This document shows positions 44,037 through 53,490 of a stretch of DNA of 64,000 nucleotides, one piece after another. The position numbers were made by a program, and so were the translations under genes. Under the pieces are notes generated by a model. It did no database searches. It worked only from the letters and a program-made list of their open reading frames with translations, and was not told the DNA's origin. Source of the DNA: JACKHA01 sp041401985 (GTDB lineage: Bacteria > Planctomycetota > Phycisphaerae > Phycisphaerales > UBA1924); NCBI GenBank assembly GCA_041401985.1, contig JAWKTE010000015.1, positions 1-64,000 of the forward strand, written 5' to 3'. Positions within the stretch are counted from its first letter, which is position 1. Each line of letters opens with the position of its first letter.

Positions 44037-45140
44037 ATGCGACCCGCACAAACTCTCGCCGTGCTGACCGTTGGCATCGCCGCGCTTGCGTCCGTCGCGC
44101 CGGCGCAGGACGCCGGGCGCGTTCAGCGGACCTCGGCGGTCATCGACGCCCCGGTCGAGGCCGTGTGGGACGCGTTCACAACCGAGGGCGGCATCGAGGC
44201 GTGGATGGTGCCCGTGACCTCGATCGACCTCCGCGTCGGCGGCGAGTGGCGCACGTCGTACAACCCGGCGTCGACGCTCGACGACGCGGACACGATCGTC
44301 CACACGATCCTGTCGTACGAGCCGCAGCGGATGATCTCGGTCCGCACGCGTCCGCCCGCGAGCGCGGCCCGCCTGTTCGGCGACGTGGACTTCTCGCAAC
44401 TCTGGAGCGTGTTCCGCTTCGACCCCACCGATGATGGGCGGACCCGCGTCACGGTCGCGGGGATGGGCTATGGGCGCGGGCCGTCGTGGGACCGGGTGTA
44501 CGACTACTTCGAGGCCAACAACCCGCTGGTGATGCGGGAACTGGCGGCGCACTTCGCCGAGCATCCCGCAGCGGCGACGCCGGACAGGGGCAGCGGCGCG
44601 GGTGCGCAGCCGCCCGTCGCGTCCGCCGCCGACACCGACCGAATCATGGAACTCCTGCACCGCTGGGTCGGCGGCGAGTGGATCCACGAGGGACGCCCGC
44701 CCGGCGGCGGCATCTTCCGCGTCCGCAACGTCATCGAGGAGGGCCCCGACGGCGTGTCGCTCCTCTCGCGCGGCTGGCTGGGCAACGAGGCCGGCATGTT
44801 CCCGCACGCCCTGGCCATCGTCCGGCGCTCGGCGACCGGCGGCGTGGTGTTCCAGAACGTCAACGAGGTGGGCGATGTCGCCTCGGGACGGATCGCGCTC
44901 GTCGACCGGAACACCCTGCACTGGGACTGGACGGTCACCCGCCTCGAAGGCGCCGAGGGGCGGTACGACATCCGCGTCTCGTTCCCCGATGATCCGAACG
45001 CGTACTCGATGACCATCGGCGAGGTCGTGGAGGAGCCGGACGGGCGCGAGCGGGTGGTGCCAATGGTCCAGGCCGACTTCCAACGCGTGCCGGAGGCGCC
45101 GGAGGCGTTCCGGCGGCTGCTGCCCTCGCCGGCCGAGTGA
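44037..45140 (+). CDS. Secreted two-domain SRPBCC/AHSA1-like protein
   Basis: A 367-residue protein with a signal peptide (1-23, SVAPAQ), an AHSA1/SRPBCC domain (about 27-165; VIDAPVEAVWDAFTTEGGI and MVPVTSIDLRVGGEW are typical) and a second beta-rich domain (about 200-360; GGEWIHEGRPPGGGIFRVR) of lipocalin-like, DUF1579-type look. AHSA1-type proteins bind hydrophobic ligands or act as chaperone partners; export is unusual. SD GGAG. It lies after a decayed TetR gene. A low-complexity repeat starts at its stop. Confidence 0.78.
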   Translation: MRPAQTLAVLTVGIAALASVAPAQDAGRVQRTSAVIDAPVEAVWDAFTTEGGIEAWMVPVTSIDLRVGGEWRTSYNPASTLDDADTIVHTILSYEPQRMISVRTRPPASAARLFGDVDFSQLWSVFRFDPTDDGRTRVTVAGMGYGRGPSWDRVYDYFEANNPLVMRELAAHFAEHPAAATPDRGSGAGAQPPVASAADTDRIMELLHRWVGGEWIHEGRPPGGGIFRVRNVIEEGPDGVSLLSRGWLGNEAGMFPHALAIVRRSATGGVVFQNVNEVGDVASGRIALVDRNTLHWDWTVTRLEGAEGRYDIRVSFPDDPNAYSMTIGEVVEEPDGRERVVPMVQADFQRVPEAPEAFRRLLPSPAE

Positions 45141-45147
45141 GGCAGAA

Positions 45148-45335
45148 CGCGGAGATCGCGGAGAGGAACGCGGACGACGCGGAGAGGAAAAACAGGGGTT
45201 CCGATCCGGGTGCCGATCAAGTTGGGGCGGGGCGGGCCTCGTTGTACGCGTCCGATCAGCGGTGTCTCGAACCACTTCCTCCCCTCCGCGCACCTCCGCG
45301 TCCCCCTCCGCGCCCTCCGCGTTCTCCGACTCACA
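45148..45335. repeat. Paired-arm repeat (CGCGGAG type)
   Basis: The left arm (45148-45189) is a run of ACGCGGAG/TCGCGGAG words; the right arm (about 45286-45335) is a run of CTCCGCG words in the complementary sense, with a 95-nt unique spacer. It starts 7 nt after the SRPBCC stop and ends 8 nt before the DUF1080 stop. Confidence 0.8.
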
Positions 45336-45343
45336 CAGCCGAA

Positions 45344-46609
45344 CTAACGCGACGCCTCGTTCGCGCGAGTCGCCGGCACCACAGGCCCATCCTCGCCCAC
45401 CGGCTCGCCTTCCTGATCCAGCACGCGGATCTGCAGGTCGCGGTACATGATCTCGTTGCCGCGGTGGTGCGTCTGGAACGCCAGGTGCCCGGTCTGGAAG
45501 TCGTTGAGGTCGGTGTCGACCATCGGCACGCCGTTGATCCACGTCTGCACGCGGCTGCCCACGGCCCGCACGCGGTAGTCGAACCACGCCTCGTCGCGCG
45601 TGATCGGCTCCTCGTTGTGCCCGGGCCACGCCTTGTCGTAGATGCAACCCGTGAAGTTCCGCGGGTCGTGGTTGTCCACCTGGGCCTCGTAGCCCAGCGG
45701 CCAGGTGTCCGGGTCCTCGGGGCGGGGCACGGTGCGGAAGTACATGCCGCTGTTGCCGCGTTCGATCACGCGGACGAACGCGCGGAACTCGACGTTTTCG
45801 AAGGTCTCGTCGGTGAACAGGTGCCCCGGCCCGTTGCGTCCGACCAGCGTGCCGCCCTCGACGACCCACTCGCCCCCGCCGCGCTGGTGGAAGCCGGTCA
45901 GGTCGCGTCCGTTGAACAGGGGCTGGAAGTCGCCGGGATCGGGATCGGGCGAGAGGTCCTTGATGCGGATGCTGCGGAAGCGCACGGGGTCGCCGTGGTC
46001 CTGCAGCGAGATGTAGCCGGTGGTCAGGCGGTCGGCCAGGGGCGAGGGGCGGTCGGTCGTGTGGACGAACCCGCGATCGTCGAGCACCTGGTCCTGGTGG
46101 ATGTGCACGCCGTTGAGCCAGACGTTGAGCGTGTCGCCGACGAGGCGGATGTGGTACGCGTTCCACTGGCCGGCCTCGTGGACGGCCATCTCGGTCGGGG
46201 CGATCGCGTCGTAGACCGAGCCGCAGAACGTCAGCGTCGGCTCCCGCCCGTGCGTGTCCAGGATCTGGACCTCCATGCCAGTGAACGCCGGGTCGCCCAC
46301 GGACGAGCCGCGGAGCCCGACGCCCGAGTTGCCATCCGGCGGCACGTTGAACTCGAGGTACAACTCGAAGTCGCGGTACATCTTGTCGGTCTGGATCCAC
46401 CCGCCGCGCCCCGAGCCGAGCCCGGCGATCTCGCCATTGGCGGCGGTCCAGGCGTCGATGTCGCCGGTGGCGTGCCAGCCGGTCAGGTCGGTGCCGTTGA
46501 AGAGGTCGGTCCAGCCCTCGCCGGCCGAGGGCGGTGGGGGGGCGGCGATGGCGAGCGAGGCGAGGGAGAGTGAGGCGAGGCTGAGCAAACGGTGGTGGGG
46601 GCCGGGCAT
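45344..46609 (-). CDS. Secreted protein with two tandem DUF1080 (3-keto-disaccharide hydrolase) domains
   Basis: A 421-residue exported protein with a signal peptide (1-29) and two DUF1080/LamG-like domains: about 32-220 (WTDLFNGTDLTGWHATGD ... GYISLQDHG) and 226-400 (QPLFNGRDLTGFHQRGG ... GHLAFQTHH). This family is abundant in planctomycetes and cleaves or binds 3-keto sugars and glycosides. Both domains look complete, so it is an internal duplication. A polar tail ends the protein. It converges on the SRPBCC gene. Confidence 0.88.
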   Translation of the reverse strand: MPGPHHRLLSLASLSLASLAIAAPPPPSAGEGWTDLFNGTDLTGWHATGDIDAWTAANGEIAGLGSGRGGWIQTDKMYRDFELYLEFNVPPDGNSGVGLRGSSVGDPAFTGMEVQILDTHGREPTLTFCGSVYDAIAPTEMAVHEAGQWNAYHIRLVGDTLNVWLNGVHIHQDQVLDDRGFVHTTDRPSPLADRLTTGYISLQDHGDPVRFRSIRIKDLSPDPDPGDFQPLFNGRDLTGFHQRGGGEWVVEGGTLVGRNGPGHLFTDETFENVEFRAFVRVIERGNSGMYFRTVPRPEDPDTWPLGYEAQVDNHDPRNFTGCIYDKAWPGHNEEPITRDEAWFDYRVRAVGSRVQTWINGVPMVDTDLNDFQTGHLAFQTHHRGNEIMYRDLQIRVLDQEGEPVGEDGPVVPATRANEASR

Positions 46610-46744
46610 CGGGGGCTCCTCCGGGTGACGTGGCGGGACGGGCGTGCAGCAGCGAGGCTGCCGCGCTCGCGGAGTCTACCGCATGGACGGAGCAATGTCG
46701 GCCCGAACCTGCGTGTGGCGGGCGAACCCGGGCGATGGCCCAAA

Positions 46745-47275
46745 CTACAACCGGACCGGCGATTGGGACTGCGGCGAGGAGAGCCCAGCGATGCAGAGCA
46801 GTTCGCCAACCGCCGCGGCGTCCGCCTCATCGAACGCCCGCAGGTCCCACGAGTCGGCGTCGAACACGCCCCACGCGGAGGCGTTGGCGTCCAGGCAAGG
46901 CAGTACGAGTTCACTCCGGTCGCGTGGGTCGCAGGCGACGTAGTTCTCGCCGAGCGTTGCGACGTCGTCGATGATAATGGGGCGGCGGGTCTGCCAGGCG
47001 CGCCCGCACATGCCGTGCAGGCCGATCGGCGAGCAGGCGGGCTTGTCGCGCCGGACGGCCAGGGTCATCTCGTCGGCACCGGGCCCGCCGATGTAGAACC
47101 CGACCCACGAGTATCCGCGCCCGGAGCGGTGCGGGCCGGGGTCGCCGAAGTGGTCCCAGAGCAGGTCGCACACGCCGCGCATGGCGGCCTCGCGGGTGGC
47201 CCACTGGCTGTGGGCGGCGGCGTCGCGGGCGGCGTCGAGCACCGGCGAATAGTCACGCGTGTGGATCCCGGGCAT
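46745..47275 (-). CDS. GAF-domain protein, free methionine-(R)-sulfoxide reductase-like
   Basis: A 176-residue single-domain GAF protein. SWVGFYI, the Cys-containing segments RDKPACSPIGLHGMCGRAW and YVACDPRDRSELVLPC, and GVFDADS resemble fRMsr, which reduces free methionine sulfoxide with Cys residues of this fold. The usual three active Cys (here in KPACSPI, HGMCGRA and YVACDP) are present. The ATG at 47275 begins the compact domain; a longer frame upstream lies in a repeat element and is rejected. Confidence 0.75.
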   Translation of the reverse strand: MPGIHTRDYSPVLDAARDAAAHSQWATREAAMRGVCDLLWDHFGDPGPHRSGRGYSWVGFYIGGPGADEMTLAVRRDKPACSPIGLHGMCGRAWQTRRPIIIDDVATLGENYVACDPRDRSELVLPCLDANASAWGVFDADSWDLRAFDEADAAAVGELLCIAGLSSPQSQSPVRL

Positions 47276-47384
47276 CACCGATCGTATCGCGGAAGCGTCG
47301 CAACCAATCCACCCTGGGGCTGCGGGCGTCCCGCCCGCACGCCGGTTCTGGGTCGCCCACACGGAATCAGCCGAGGCGGCACCA

Positions 47385-47524
47385 GACGCCGGACCTGAGA
47401 AGGCTCGGCGCCGAAGGTCCGGGTCGGACAACCGTGCACGACTGTTCGCGCGCCAACCGCATCAAGCCCTGGCGCTCCGTCCGCGCAACGACCCGGACCT
47501 TCGCAGAGCCTCAGGTCCGGCGTC
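47385..47524. repeat. Palindromic interspersed element, copy B
   Basis: The left arm (47385-47426) and right arm (47489-47524) are complementary with a few differences; the right arm is identical, reverse-complemented, to 17958-17993 of copy A over 36 nt. It sits downstream of rpsR. A small GCGGGCG/CGCCCGC-type hairpin lies just left of it (about 47322-47340). Confidence 0.85.
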
Positions 47525-47557
47525 CGTCGCGATCGGGGAGTGCCGAGCCCGAGAGGC

Positions 47558-47800
47558 TCAGAGCGTCGCCGAGGTGTAGGGCAGCAGGGCCATGAAGCGG
47601 GCCCGCTTGATGGCCGCGGCCAGCATGCGCTGCTCGCGGGCGGTGGTGCTGAGGCGCTTCTGGCTGTAGATCTTGCCGTTGGGGCTCATGGCCCGGCGGA
47701 GATTCTCGACGTCCTTGAAGTCCACATAGACGACCCCCTTGCCGGAGGTCTTCAGGACGGTGGGCTTCTGGACGGGGGCGAACTTGGAGAACTTGCTCAT
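47558..47800 (-). CDS. rpsR: 30S ribosomal protein S18
   Basis: An 80-residue basic protein of the bS18 family: VYVDFKDVENLRRAMSPNGKI and KRLSTTAREQRMLAAAIKRAR are the conserved core, ending MALLPYT. It binds 16S rRNA with S6 in the small subunit platform. It is alone here, without rpsF or rplI, its usual neighbours; gap lies upstream on the same strand. Confidence 0.96.
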   Translation of the reverse strand: MSKFSKFAPVQKPTVLKTSGKGVVYVDFKDVENLRRAMSPNGKIYSQKRLSTTAREQRMLAAAIKRARFMALLPYTSATL

Positions 47801-47977
47801 GCGATCGTGGCTCCGTCGTGGGATGTGCCCGGCGCGGCCGGGCGACGGTTGGGGAGGCGGATGGTAGACCGGGCGGGGCGAGAGGTCATCTTTGCCGCGG
47901 GCGATGCGGGCGGGTCGCGCGTGATCGGGGGCAGCGGAGAGGGCGGGGGGAAGAGGCGTGGTAGGACGGGTAGGGGA

Positions 47978-47996
47978 GCCGGCTCGGAGAGCCGGC
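47978..47996 (-). terminator. Hairpin downstream of gap
   Basis: An 8-bp perfect stem GCCGGCTC/GAGCCGGC with loop GGA, 5 nt beyond the gap stop. No T-run. Confidence 0.45.
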
Positions 47997-48000
47997 GTAC

Positions 48001-49038
<1,038 letters not shown>

Positions 49039-49188
49039 GTTCGCTCCTTCGAATGGACCCGGGCCGCCGGGCTCCCCTGCCCGGCTGGGGCGAGGGGGTT
49101 CGGCGGGACCGAGAGGATAGGAGTCCGATAGCGGTGCCGGTGCCCCGTGTGACAGCCGGGGCGGCTGTGGTAGGCGTTTGCTCGCGCT

Positions 49189-49216
49189 TTGGAAACGCCG
49201 GGCGATTCCGTATCAT
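49189..49216 (+). promoter_or_regulatory. Putative sigma-70-type promoter for the BNR/dockerin gene
   Basis: TTGGAA (49189-49194), 16-nt spacer, TATCAT (49211-49216). This would give a leader of about 45 nt and precede the SD GGGAGGA (49254-49260). Motif-based only. Confidence 0.4.
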
Positions 49217-49267
49217 CAGGTCCTCTGGGGCGGGGAGCAGCCGCGCGGGTCGCGGGAGGAGATGGCA

Positions 49268-51109
49268 ATGTCGGATCGTGGCGTTCGGTGGAGCGCCGCC
49301 CGGGTCGGCCCGGTCGGCGGGGCGATGGTTGTGTTCCTGGCGGCGGGGCTTGCCCAAGCCCAGCCCGCGTCCTCAACGGCCTCCGGGGAGGACGTGCCGC
49401 CGCCGCGGACGCACCTCGAGGTGTTCGATCTGCTGCCGGGCGAGCGGACGCAGATCCCGCGCCAGCAGACCCCGCCCTACCGAGGGTTCACGGACAGCAG
49501 CTTCATGGCGCAGGCGAGCGTGAACGCCCAGGGCATGAACGTGATCGGCGACGCCGCCAACGAGCCGAGCATCGCCATCGACCCCACCGCCCCCAACCGC
49601 ATGGTCATCACCTGGCGCCAGTTCGACACCATCGCGTCGAACTTCCGCGTCGCCGGCAAGGCATATTCCTGGGACGGCGGGCGCACCTGGACCAACAACG
49701 GGCCCATCGACCCCGGCCAGTACCGCTCCGATCCCGTCACCGAGGCCGACGCCAACGGCGTGTTCTACCACCTGGCCCTGTGCGGGTCGGGCGCGGGGTG
49801 CTCGTTCACGACCGACCTGTTCCGATCGACCGATCACGGCGTCACGTTCCCCGTCTCCAACTACTCCATCGGCGGCGACAAGACCTGGCTGCTGATCGAC
49901 AAGATCCCGGGCCAGGGCCAGGGGCACATCTACCAGATCTGGCAGCCCGGCTTCGGGCCCTCGCCCAACCAGACCTTCACGCGATCGATCAACGGCGGGC
50001 TGTCGTTCCAGAACCCGATCAGCGTCTCGTCCCAGTTCGGCGTGATCGCCAACGGGCCCAACCACGAGGTGTACGTCTCGAGCACCGTCACGGGCGGGTT
50101 CCGCGTCAGCCGCTCGACCAACGCGTCGAACCCGGCCCAGACGCCCACGTTCACGGGTTCGACGTTCAGCCTCGGCGGCTCCTTCGGCATCGGCTCCGGC
50201 ACCGACCCCAACCCCGCGGGCATCCTCGGCATGGTCTGGGTCGATGTGGATCGCTCGGGCGGGCCACGCAACGGCTGGGTCTACGCCCTGTGCTCGGTCG
50301 ATCCCTCCGGCACCGACCGCCAGGACGTGTACTTCGCACGCTCGACCAACAACGGCCAGACCTGGTCCAGCCCCATCCGCGTCAACAACGACCCGCCCGC
50401 CAGCGGCTCGCTCCAGTGGTTCGGCACCATGTCCGTCGCGCCAAACGGCCGCATCGACGTGGTCTGGGTCGACACGCGCGAGAGCCAGAACCCGCGACTC
50501 GGACGCATCTACTACGCGTACTCCGAGGACGGCGGCGACACGTGGCTCGGGCACGAGCCGCTCACGCCGCAGTGGGACTCCCACGTCGGCTGGCCCCAGC
50601 AGAACAAGATCGGCGACTACTACGACATGCAGTCCGACCTGGTCGGGGCCAACCTCGCCTGCGCCACCACACTCAACGGCGGCCAGGACGTCTACTACAT
50701 CCGCATCAACGACTGGGATTGCAACGCCAACGGCGTCGGCGACGCCACCGACATCTCGCTCGGCACCGCCCAGGACTGCAACGGCAACGGCATCCCCGAC
50801 TCCTGCGAGATCGCCGCGGGCACCGTTCCCGACACCAACAACAACGGCGTCCCCGACGCGTGCGAGGTCTGCGAGCCAGACCTGACCACCGGCGCGATCG
50901 CGGGCCAGCCCGGCTACGGCATCCCCAACGGCGTGCTCAACAACGAGGACTTCTTCTACTACCTCGCCCAGTTCGCCGCGGGCAACATCGCCGTGGCCGA
51001 CCTGACCACCGGCGCGATCGCCGGCCAGCCCGGCTACGGCGTGCCCAACGGCTTCATCACCAACGATGATTTCTTCTACTACCTGGCCATCTTCGGCGCG
51101 GGCTGCTGA
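49268..51109 (+). CDS. Secreted sialidase-like (BNR) protein with calcium-repeat stalk and dockerin-like module
   Basis: A 613-residue exported protein: signal peptide (1-27, GLAQAQ), a six-bladed-type beta-propeller region (about 60-470) with Asp-box-like SWDGGRTW, STDHGVTF, SINGGLSF, STNNGQTW and SEDGGDTW turns (BNR/sialidase-type repeats), a thrombospondin-type calcium stretch (DCNANGVGDATD, DCNGNGIPDSCE, DTNNNGVPDACE), and the module Cys535-Cys613. It may be a glycan-binding or glycosidase-like protein, but catalytic sialidase residues were not verified. The ATG at 49268 has the best SD spacing. Confidence 0.82.
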   Translation: MSDRGVRWSAARVGPVGGAMVVFLAAGLAQAQPASSTASGEDVPPPRTHLEVFDLLPGERTQIPRQQTPPYRGFTDSSFMAQASVNAQGMNVIGDAANEPSIAIDPTAPNRMVITWRQFDTIASNFRVAGKAYSWDGGRTWTNNGPIDPGQYRSDPVTEADANGVFYHLALCGSGAGCSFTTDLFRSTDHGVTFPVSNYSIGGDKTWLLIDKIPGQGQGHIYQIWQPGFGPSPNQTFTRSINGGLSFQNPISVSSQFGVIANGPNHEVYVSSTVTGGFRVSRSTNASNPAQTPTFTGSTFSLGGSFGIGSGTDPNPAGILGMVWVDVDRSGGPRNGWVYALCSVDPSGTDRQDVYFARSTNNGQTWSSPIRVNNDPPASGSLQWFGTMSVAPNGRIDVVWVDTRESQNPRLGRIYYAYSEDGGDTWLGHEPLTPQWDSHVGWPQQNKIGDYYDMQSDLVGANLACATTLNGGQDVYYIRINDWDCNANGVGDATDISLGTAQDCNGNGIPDSCEIAAGTVPDTNNNGVPDACEVCEPDLTTGAIAGQPGYGIPNGVLNNEDFFYYLAQFAAGNIAVADLTTGAIAGQPGYGVPNGFITNDDFFYYLAIFGAGC

Positions 51110-51136
51110 GCCGAGTGACGCCGATCCGACAATCCG

Positions 51137-51165
51137 AGCCCCGGGCCCGAGCCCGGGGTTTCTTC
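51137..51165. terminator. Bidirectional intrinsic terminator
   Basis: Stem CCCCGGGC/GCCCGGGG (51139-51146, 51151-51158), extended by G-T and A-T pairs, followed by TTTCTTC. It sits between two convergent genes. Confidence 0.75.
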
Positions 51166-51225
51166 ATGCGCCCACCCCGCCTCCAGGAAGCCCTTTCGGG
51201 CTCGCCCGCGCCGCGTCGCCCGGGC

Positions 51226-52563
51226 TCAGATCGCCGCGTCCCCGTCCAGCCCTTCGGCGTTTGTCTTCGCCGCCGGCGTCAGCCGCGTCACCAGCACCTG
51301 GTCGACCCGGTGCCGGTCCATATCGACCACCTCCAGGCGCAGGCCCTGCCACACCACGGAATCCCCCGTGTCCGGCACGCGGTCGAGCAGCTCGATCACG
51401 AGCCCACCCACGGTCGAGGACGAGACGTGGGCCGCGGCCTCCTCCGCCACTCCCAATTCCAGAACAAACTCGTGCAGCGGGAGCGACGCGTCGGCCAGCA
51501 GACTCCCGTCGTCCCTGGCCACGATCCGCGGCGGCTCCTCCTCGCCGAGCCTCGCAAAGTCGCCCACCAGCGACCGCAGCACGTCGTTGAGCGAGATCAA
51601 CCCCTCGACCGCACCGTGCTCGTCCACCACCAGCGCCACGTGCGCTTTGCGGTCCTGGAACGCCTCGAGCAGTTTCAGCGCGGGCGAGGCATCCGGCACG
51701 TACAGCGGCGCGCGTGCCACCGACGTGGCGTCAAAGTTCGAGTCTTCCAGCAGGCCGTAGGAGATCAGGTCCTTGATGTGGACCACGCCGCGGACCTGGT
51801 CCATGCCGCCGCGGCACACGGGATAGTGCGAGTACGGGCTCGTCCCGATCAGCACGCGCACCTCCCGCATCGACCACGAGTCCTCGATCCACACGACATC
51901 TCCCCGCGGCACCATCAGGTCGCGGGCCTTGAGTTCGCGCACCCGGAACAGGCGCTGCATCAGTTCGTGCTCGCGCGGGTCGAACACCCCGGTGGCGGCG
52001 GCCCGGGACAGCAGCGACTTCACGTCGTCCTCCGACACGTCGTGCTGCGATGGCTGGGGGATCCGCAGCAGCGCCAGGATCGCGTCGGTCGAGAGCGAGA
52101 GCACCCGCACGGGCAGGGCCGTGATCTTCGACAGCACCGCCAGCGGGCGTGAGATCAGGCGCGACACCAGTTCCGGGCGGGCCAGGGCGATCCGTTTGGG
52201 CACGAGTTCGCCGAACACCAGCGACGCGTAGGTGATCCCCAGGACGACCAGGATCAGCGAGAGCCAGTCGGCCGCCGGGGCAAGGAACTCGACCTTCTCC
52301 AGCAGGCCGGCGACGTGCGACGACAAGGAGTTCTCGCCGAACGCGCCCGCGAAGATGCCGATGATCGTGATCCCGACCTGCACGGTGGAGAGGAAGCGTG
52401 TCGGCTCGCGGGCCAGGGTGAGGGCCGCGATCGCGCCCTTGTCGCCCCGCCGGGCCGCCTGGGCCAGACGCGAGTGGCGCGAGGTCATGACGGCCAGTTC
52501 CGCCATCGCCAGCACGGCGTTGAGCAGCAGCAGAACCGCCAGGATCAGGATCGAGACCAGCAT
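51226..52563 (-). CDS. CNNM/CorC-type hemolysin-family membrane protein
   Basis: A 445-residue protein: DUF21/CNNM transmembrane domain (about 1-160, with GTLVQ-like VQVGITIIGIFAGAFGE and PKRIALARPE), two CBS domains (about 200-330, MVPRGDVVWIED and VVDEHGAVEGLI), and the CorC/HlyC C-terminal domain (about 345-430, STVGGLVIELLDRVPDTGD). These proteins take part in Mg/Co efflux or homeostasis; hemolysin is a legacy name. Well formed. Confidence 0.92.
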   Translation of the reverse strand: MLVSILILAVLLLLNAVLAMAELAVMTSRHSRLAQAARRGDKGAIAALTLAREPTRFLSTVQVGITIIGIFAGAFGENSLSSHVAGLLEKVEFLAPAADWLSLILVVLGITYASLVFGELVPKRIALARPELVSRLISRPLAVLSKITALPVRVLSLSTDAILALLRIPQPSQHDVSEDDVKSLLSRAAATGVFDPREHELMQRLFRVRELKARDLMVPRGDVVWIEDSWSMREVRVLIGTSPYSHYPVCRGGMDQVRGVVHIKDLISYGLLEDSNFDATSVARAPLYVPDASPALKLLEAFQDRKAHVALVVDEHGAVEGLISLNDVLRSLVGDFARLGEEEPPRIVARDDGSLLADASLPLHEFVLELGVAEEAAAHVSSSTVGGLVIELLDRVPDTGDSVVWQGLRLEVVDMDRHRVDQVLVTRLTPAAKTNAEGLDGDAAI

Positions 52564-52641
52564 GGGGTGGATTATGGCGACTGCGAGCCGGTGGTGGGGG
52601 ATGGGTGCTCTGATTCCAGTCTGATCCTCAACACGAAGCGC

Positions 52642-52706
52642 GCGAGCCGGGGCGTCCCCGCCCCGGTCAGATCCCCCCCGCGCGAGCCTGTGCGTCCCCG
52701 CCCCGG
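52642..52706. repeat. Direct repeat of the GCGAGCCGGGGCG family
   Basis: 52642-52666 is identical to the 25-mer at 16699-16723; 52682-52706 is a near-copy (GCGAGCCTGTGCG...). Period 40 nt. It lies between the CorC start and the pdxH stop. Confidence 0.85.
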
Positions 52707-52708
52707 CT

Positions 52709-53452
52709 TCAAGGTTGCAGCCGCGTCACGCTCCACCCACGCTCGACCGCGGGCGAGCCGGAATCAACCCCTGCCTCCGCCGCTCCCCCCGCAAACTCAC
52801 GCGACCACAACGCCCGATCGTGGATCCGCCCCGACCCGCCGACCCACAGTTCCACACGATCCACCCACAGGCGGAACCCGCCCCAGAACGGGGGCCGTGG
52901 GATGTCGACCGTCGGGCGTTCGTCCGGCCCCGCGTCGATCAGCGGGCGCAGGTCGATGTTCTGCTCGACCACCACGTCGGCCACCTGACCGAGCAGTTCT
53001 TCGCGCGACCCGATCGGCCGGCTCTGGCTGCTCGCCCACGCCCCGATGCGGCTCTGCCAGTGGCGCGACGCGAAGTACGCGTCCGACTCCGCCTCCGTCG
53101 CCCGCCGGACCACCCCCTCCAGTCGCACCTGCTTCTCGAGCGCGTCCCAGTGGAACACGCACGCCGCTCGCGGCACCGCCTCCAACGCCCGCCCCTTGCG
53201 GCTCTCGAAGTTCGTGAAGAACGTGATGGACCCGCCGCCCTCATCGACGTCCTTGCACAGCACCATCCGCACGGAGGGCCGCCCGTCGGCGTCGATCGTC
53301 GCCAGCGCGATCGCGTTGGGGTTGGGCGTCACGCGCCGGGCCGTGGCGTCGTCCAGCCACGCCCGCACCGTGCCCATCGGCTCCGCGGGCAGCGGATCGG
53401 GCAGGGCGTCGGCGGTGGAGTAGATTGAGTCAAGCGCGTCGTTGGGTTGCAT
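52709..53452 (-). CDS. pdxH: Pyridoxamine 5'-phosphate oxidase
   Basis: A 247-residue FMN-dependent oxidase. NAIALATIDADGRPSVRMV, FFTNFESRKGRAL, EKQVRLEGVVRR, SRIGAWASSQSR and the closing WGGFRLWVDRVELW are PdxH signatures. It makes pyridoxal 5'-phosphate from pyridoxamine or pyridoxine phosphate. An 8-15-residue polar insert near the C-terminus (EFAGGAAEAGVDSGSPAV) lengthens it slightly. Start at 53452. Confidence 0.94.
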   Translation of the reverse strand: MQPNDALDSIYSTADALPDPLPAEPMGTVRAWLDDATARRVTPNPNAIALATIDADGRPSVRMVLCKDVDEGGGSITFFTNFESRKGRALEAVPRAACVFHWDALEKQVRLEGVVRRATEAESDAYFASRHWQSRIGAWASSQSRPIGSREELLGQVADVVVEQNIDLRPLIDAGPDERPTVDIPRPPFWGGFRLWVDRVELWVGGSGRIHDRALWSREFAGGAAEAGVDSGSPAVERGWSVTRLQP

Positions 53453-53490
53453 GGCACATCGTAAGGCAGGGCTGCCGAAGCCTCGCAGCC

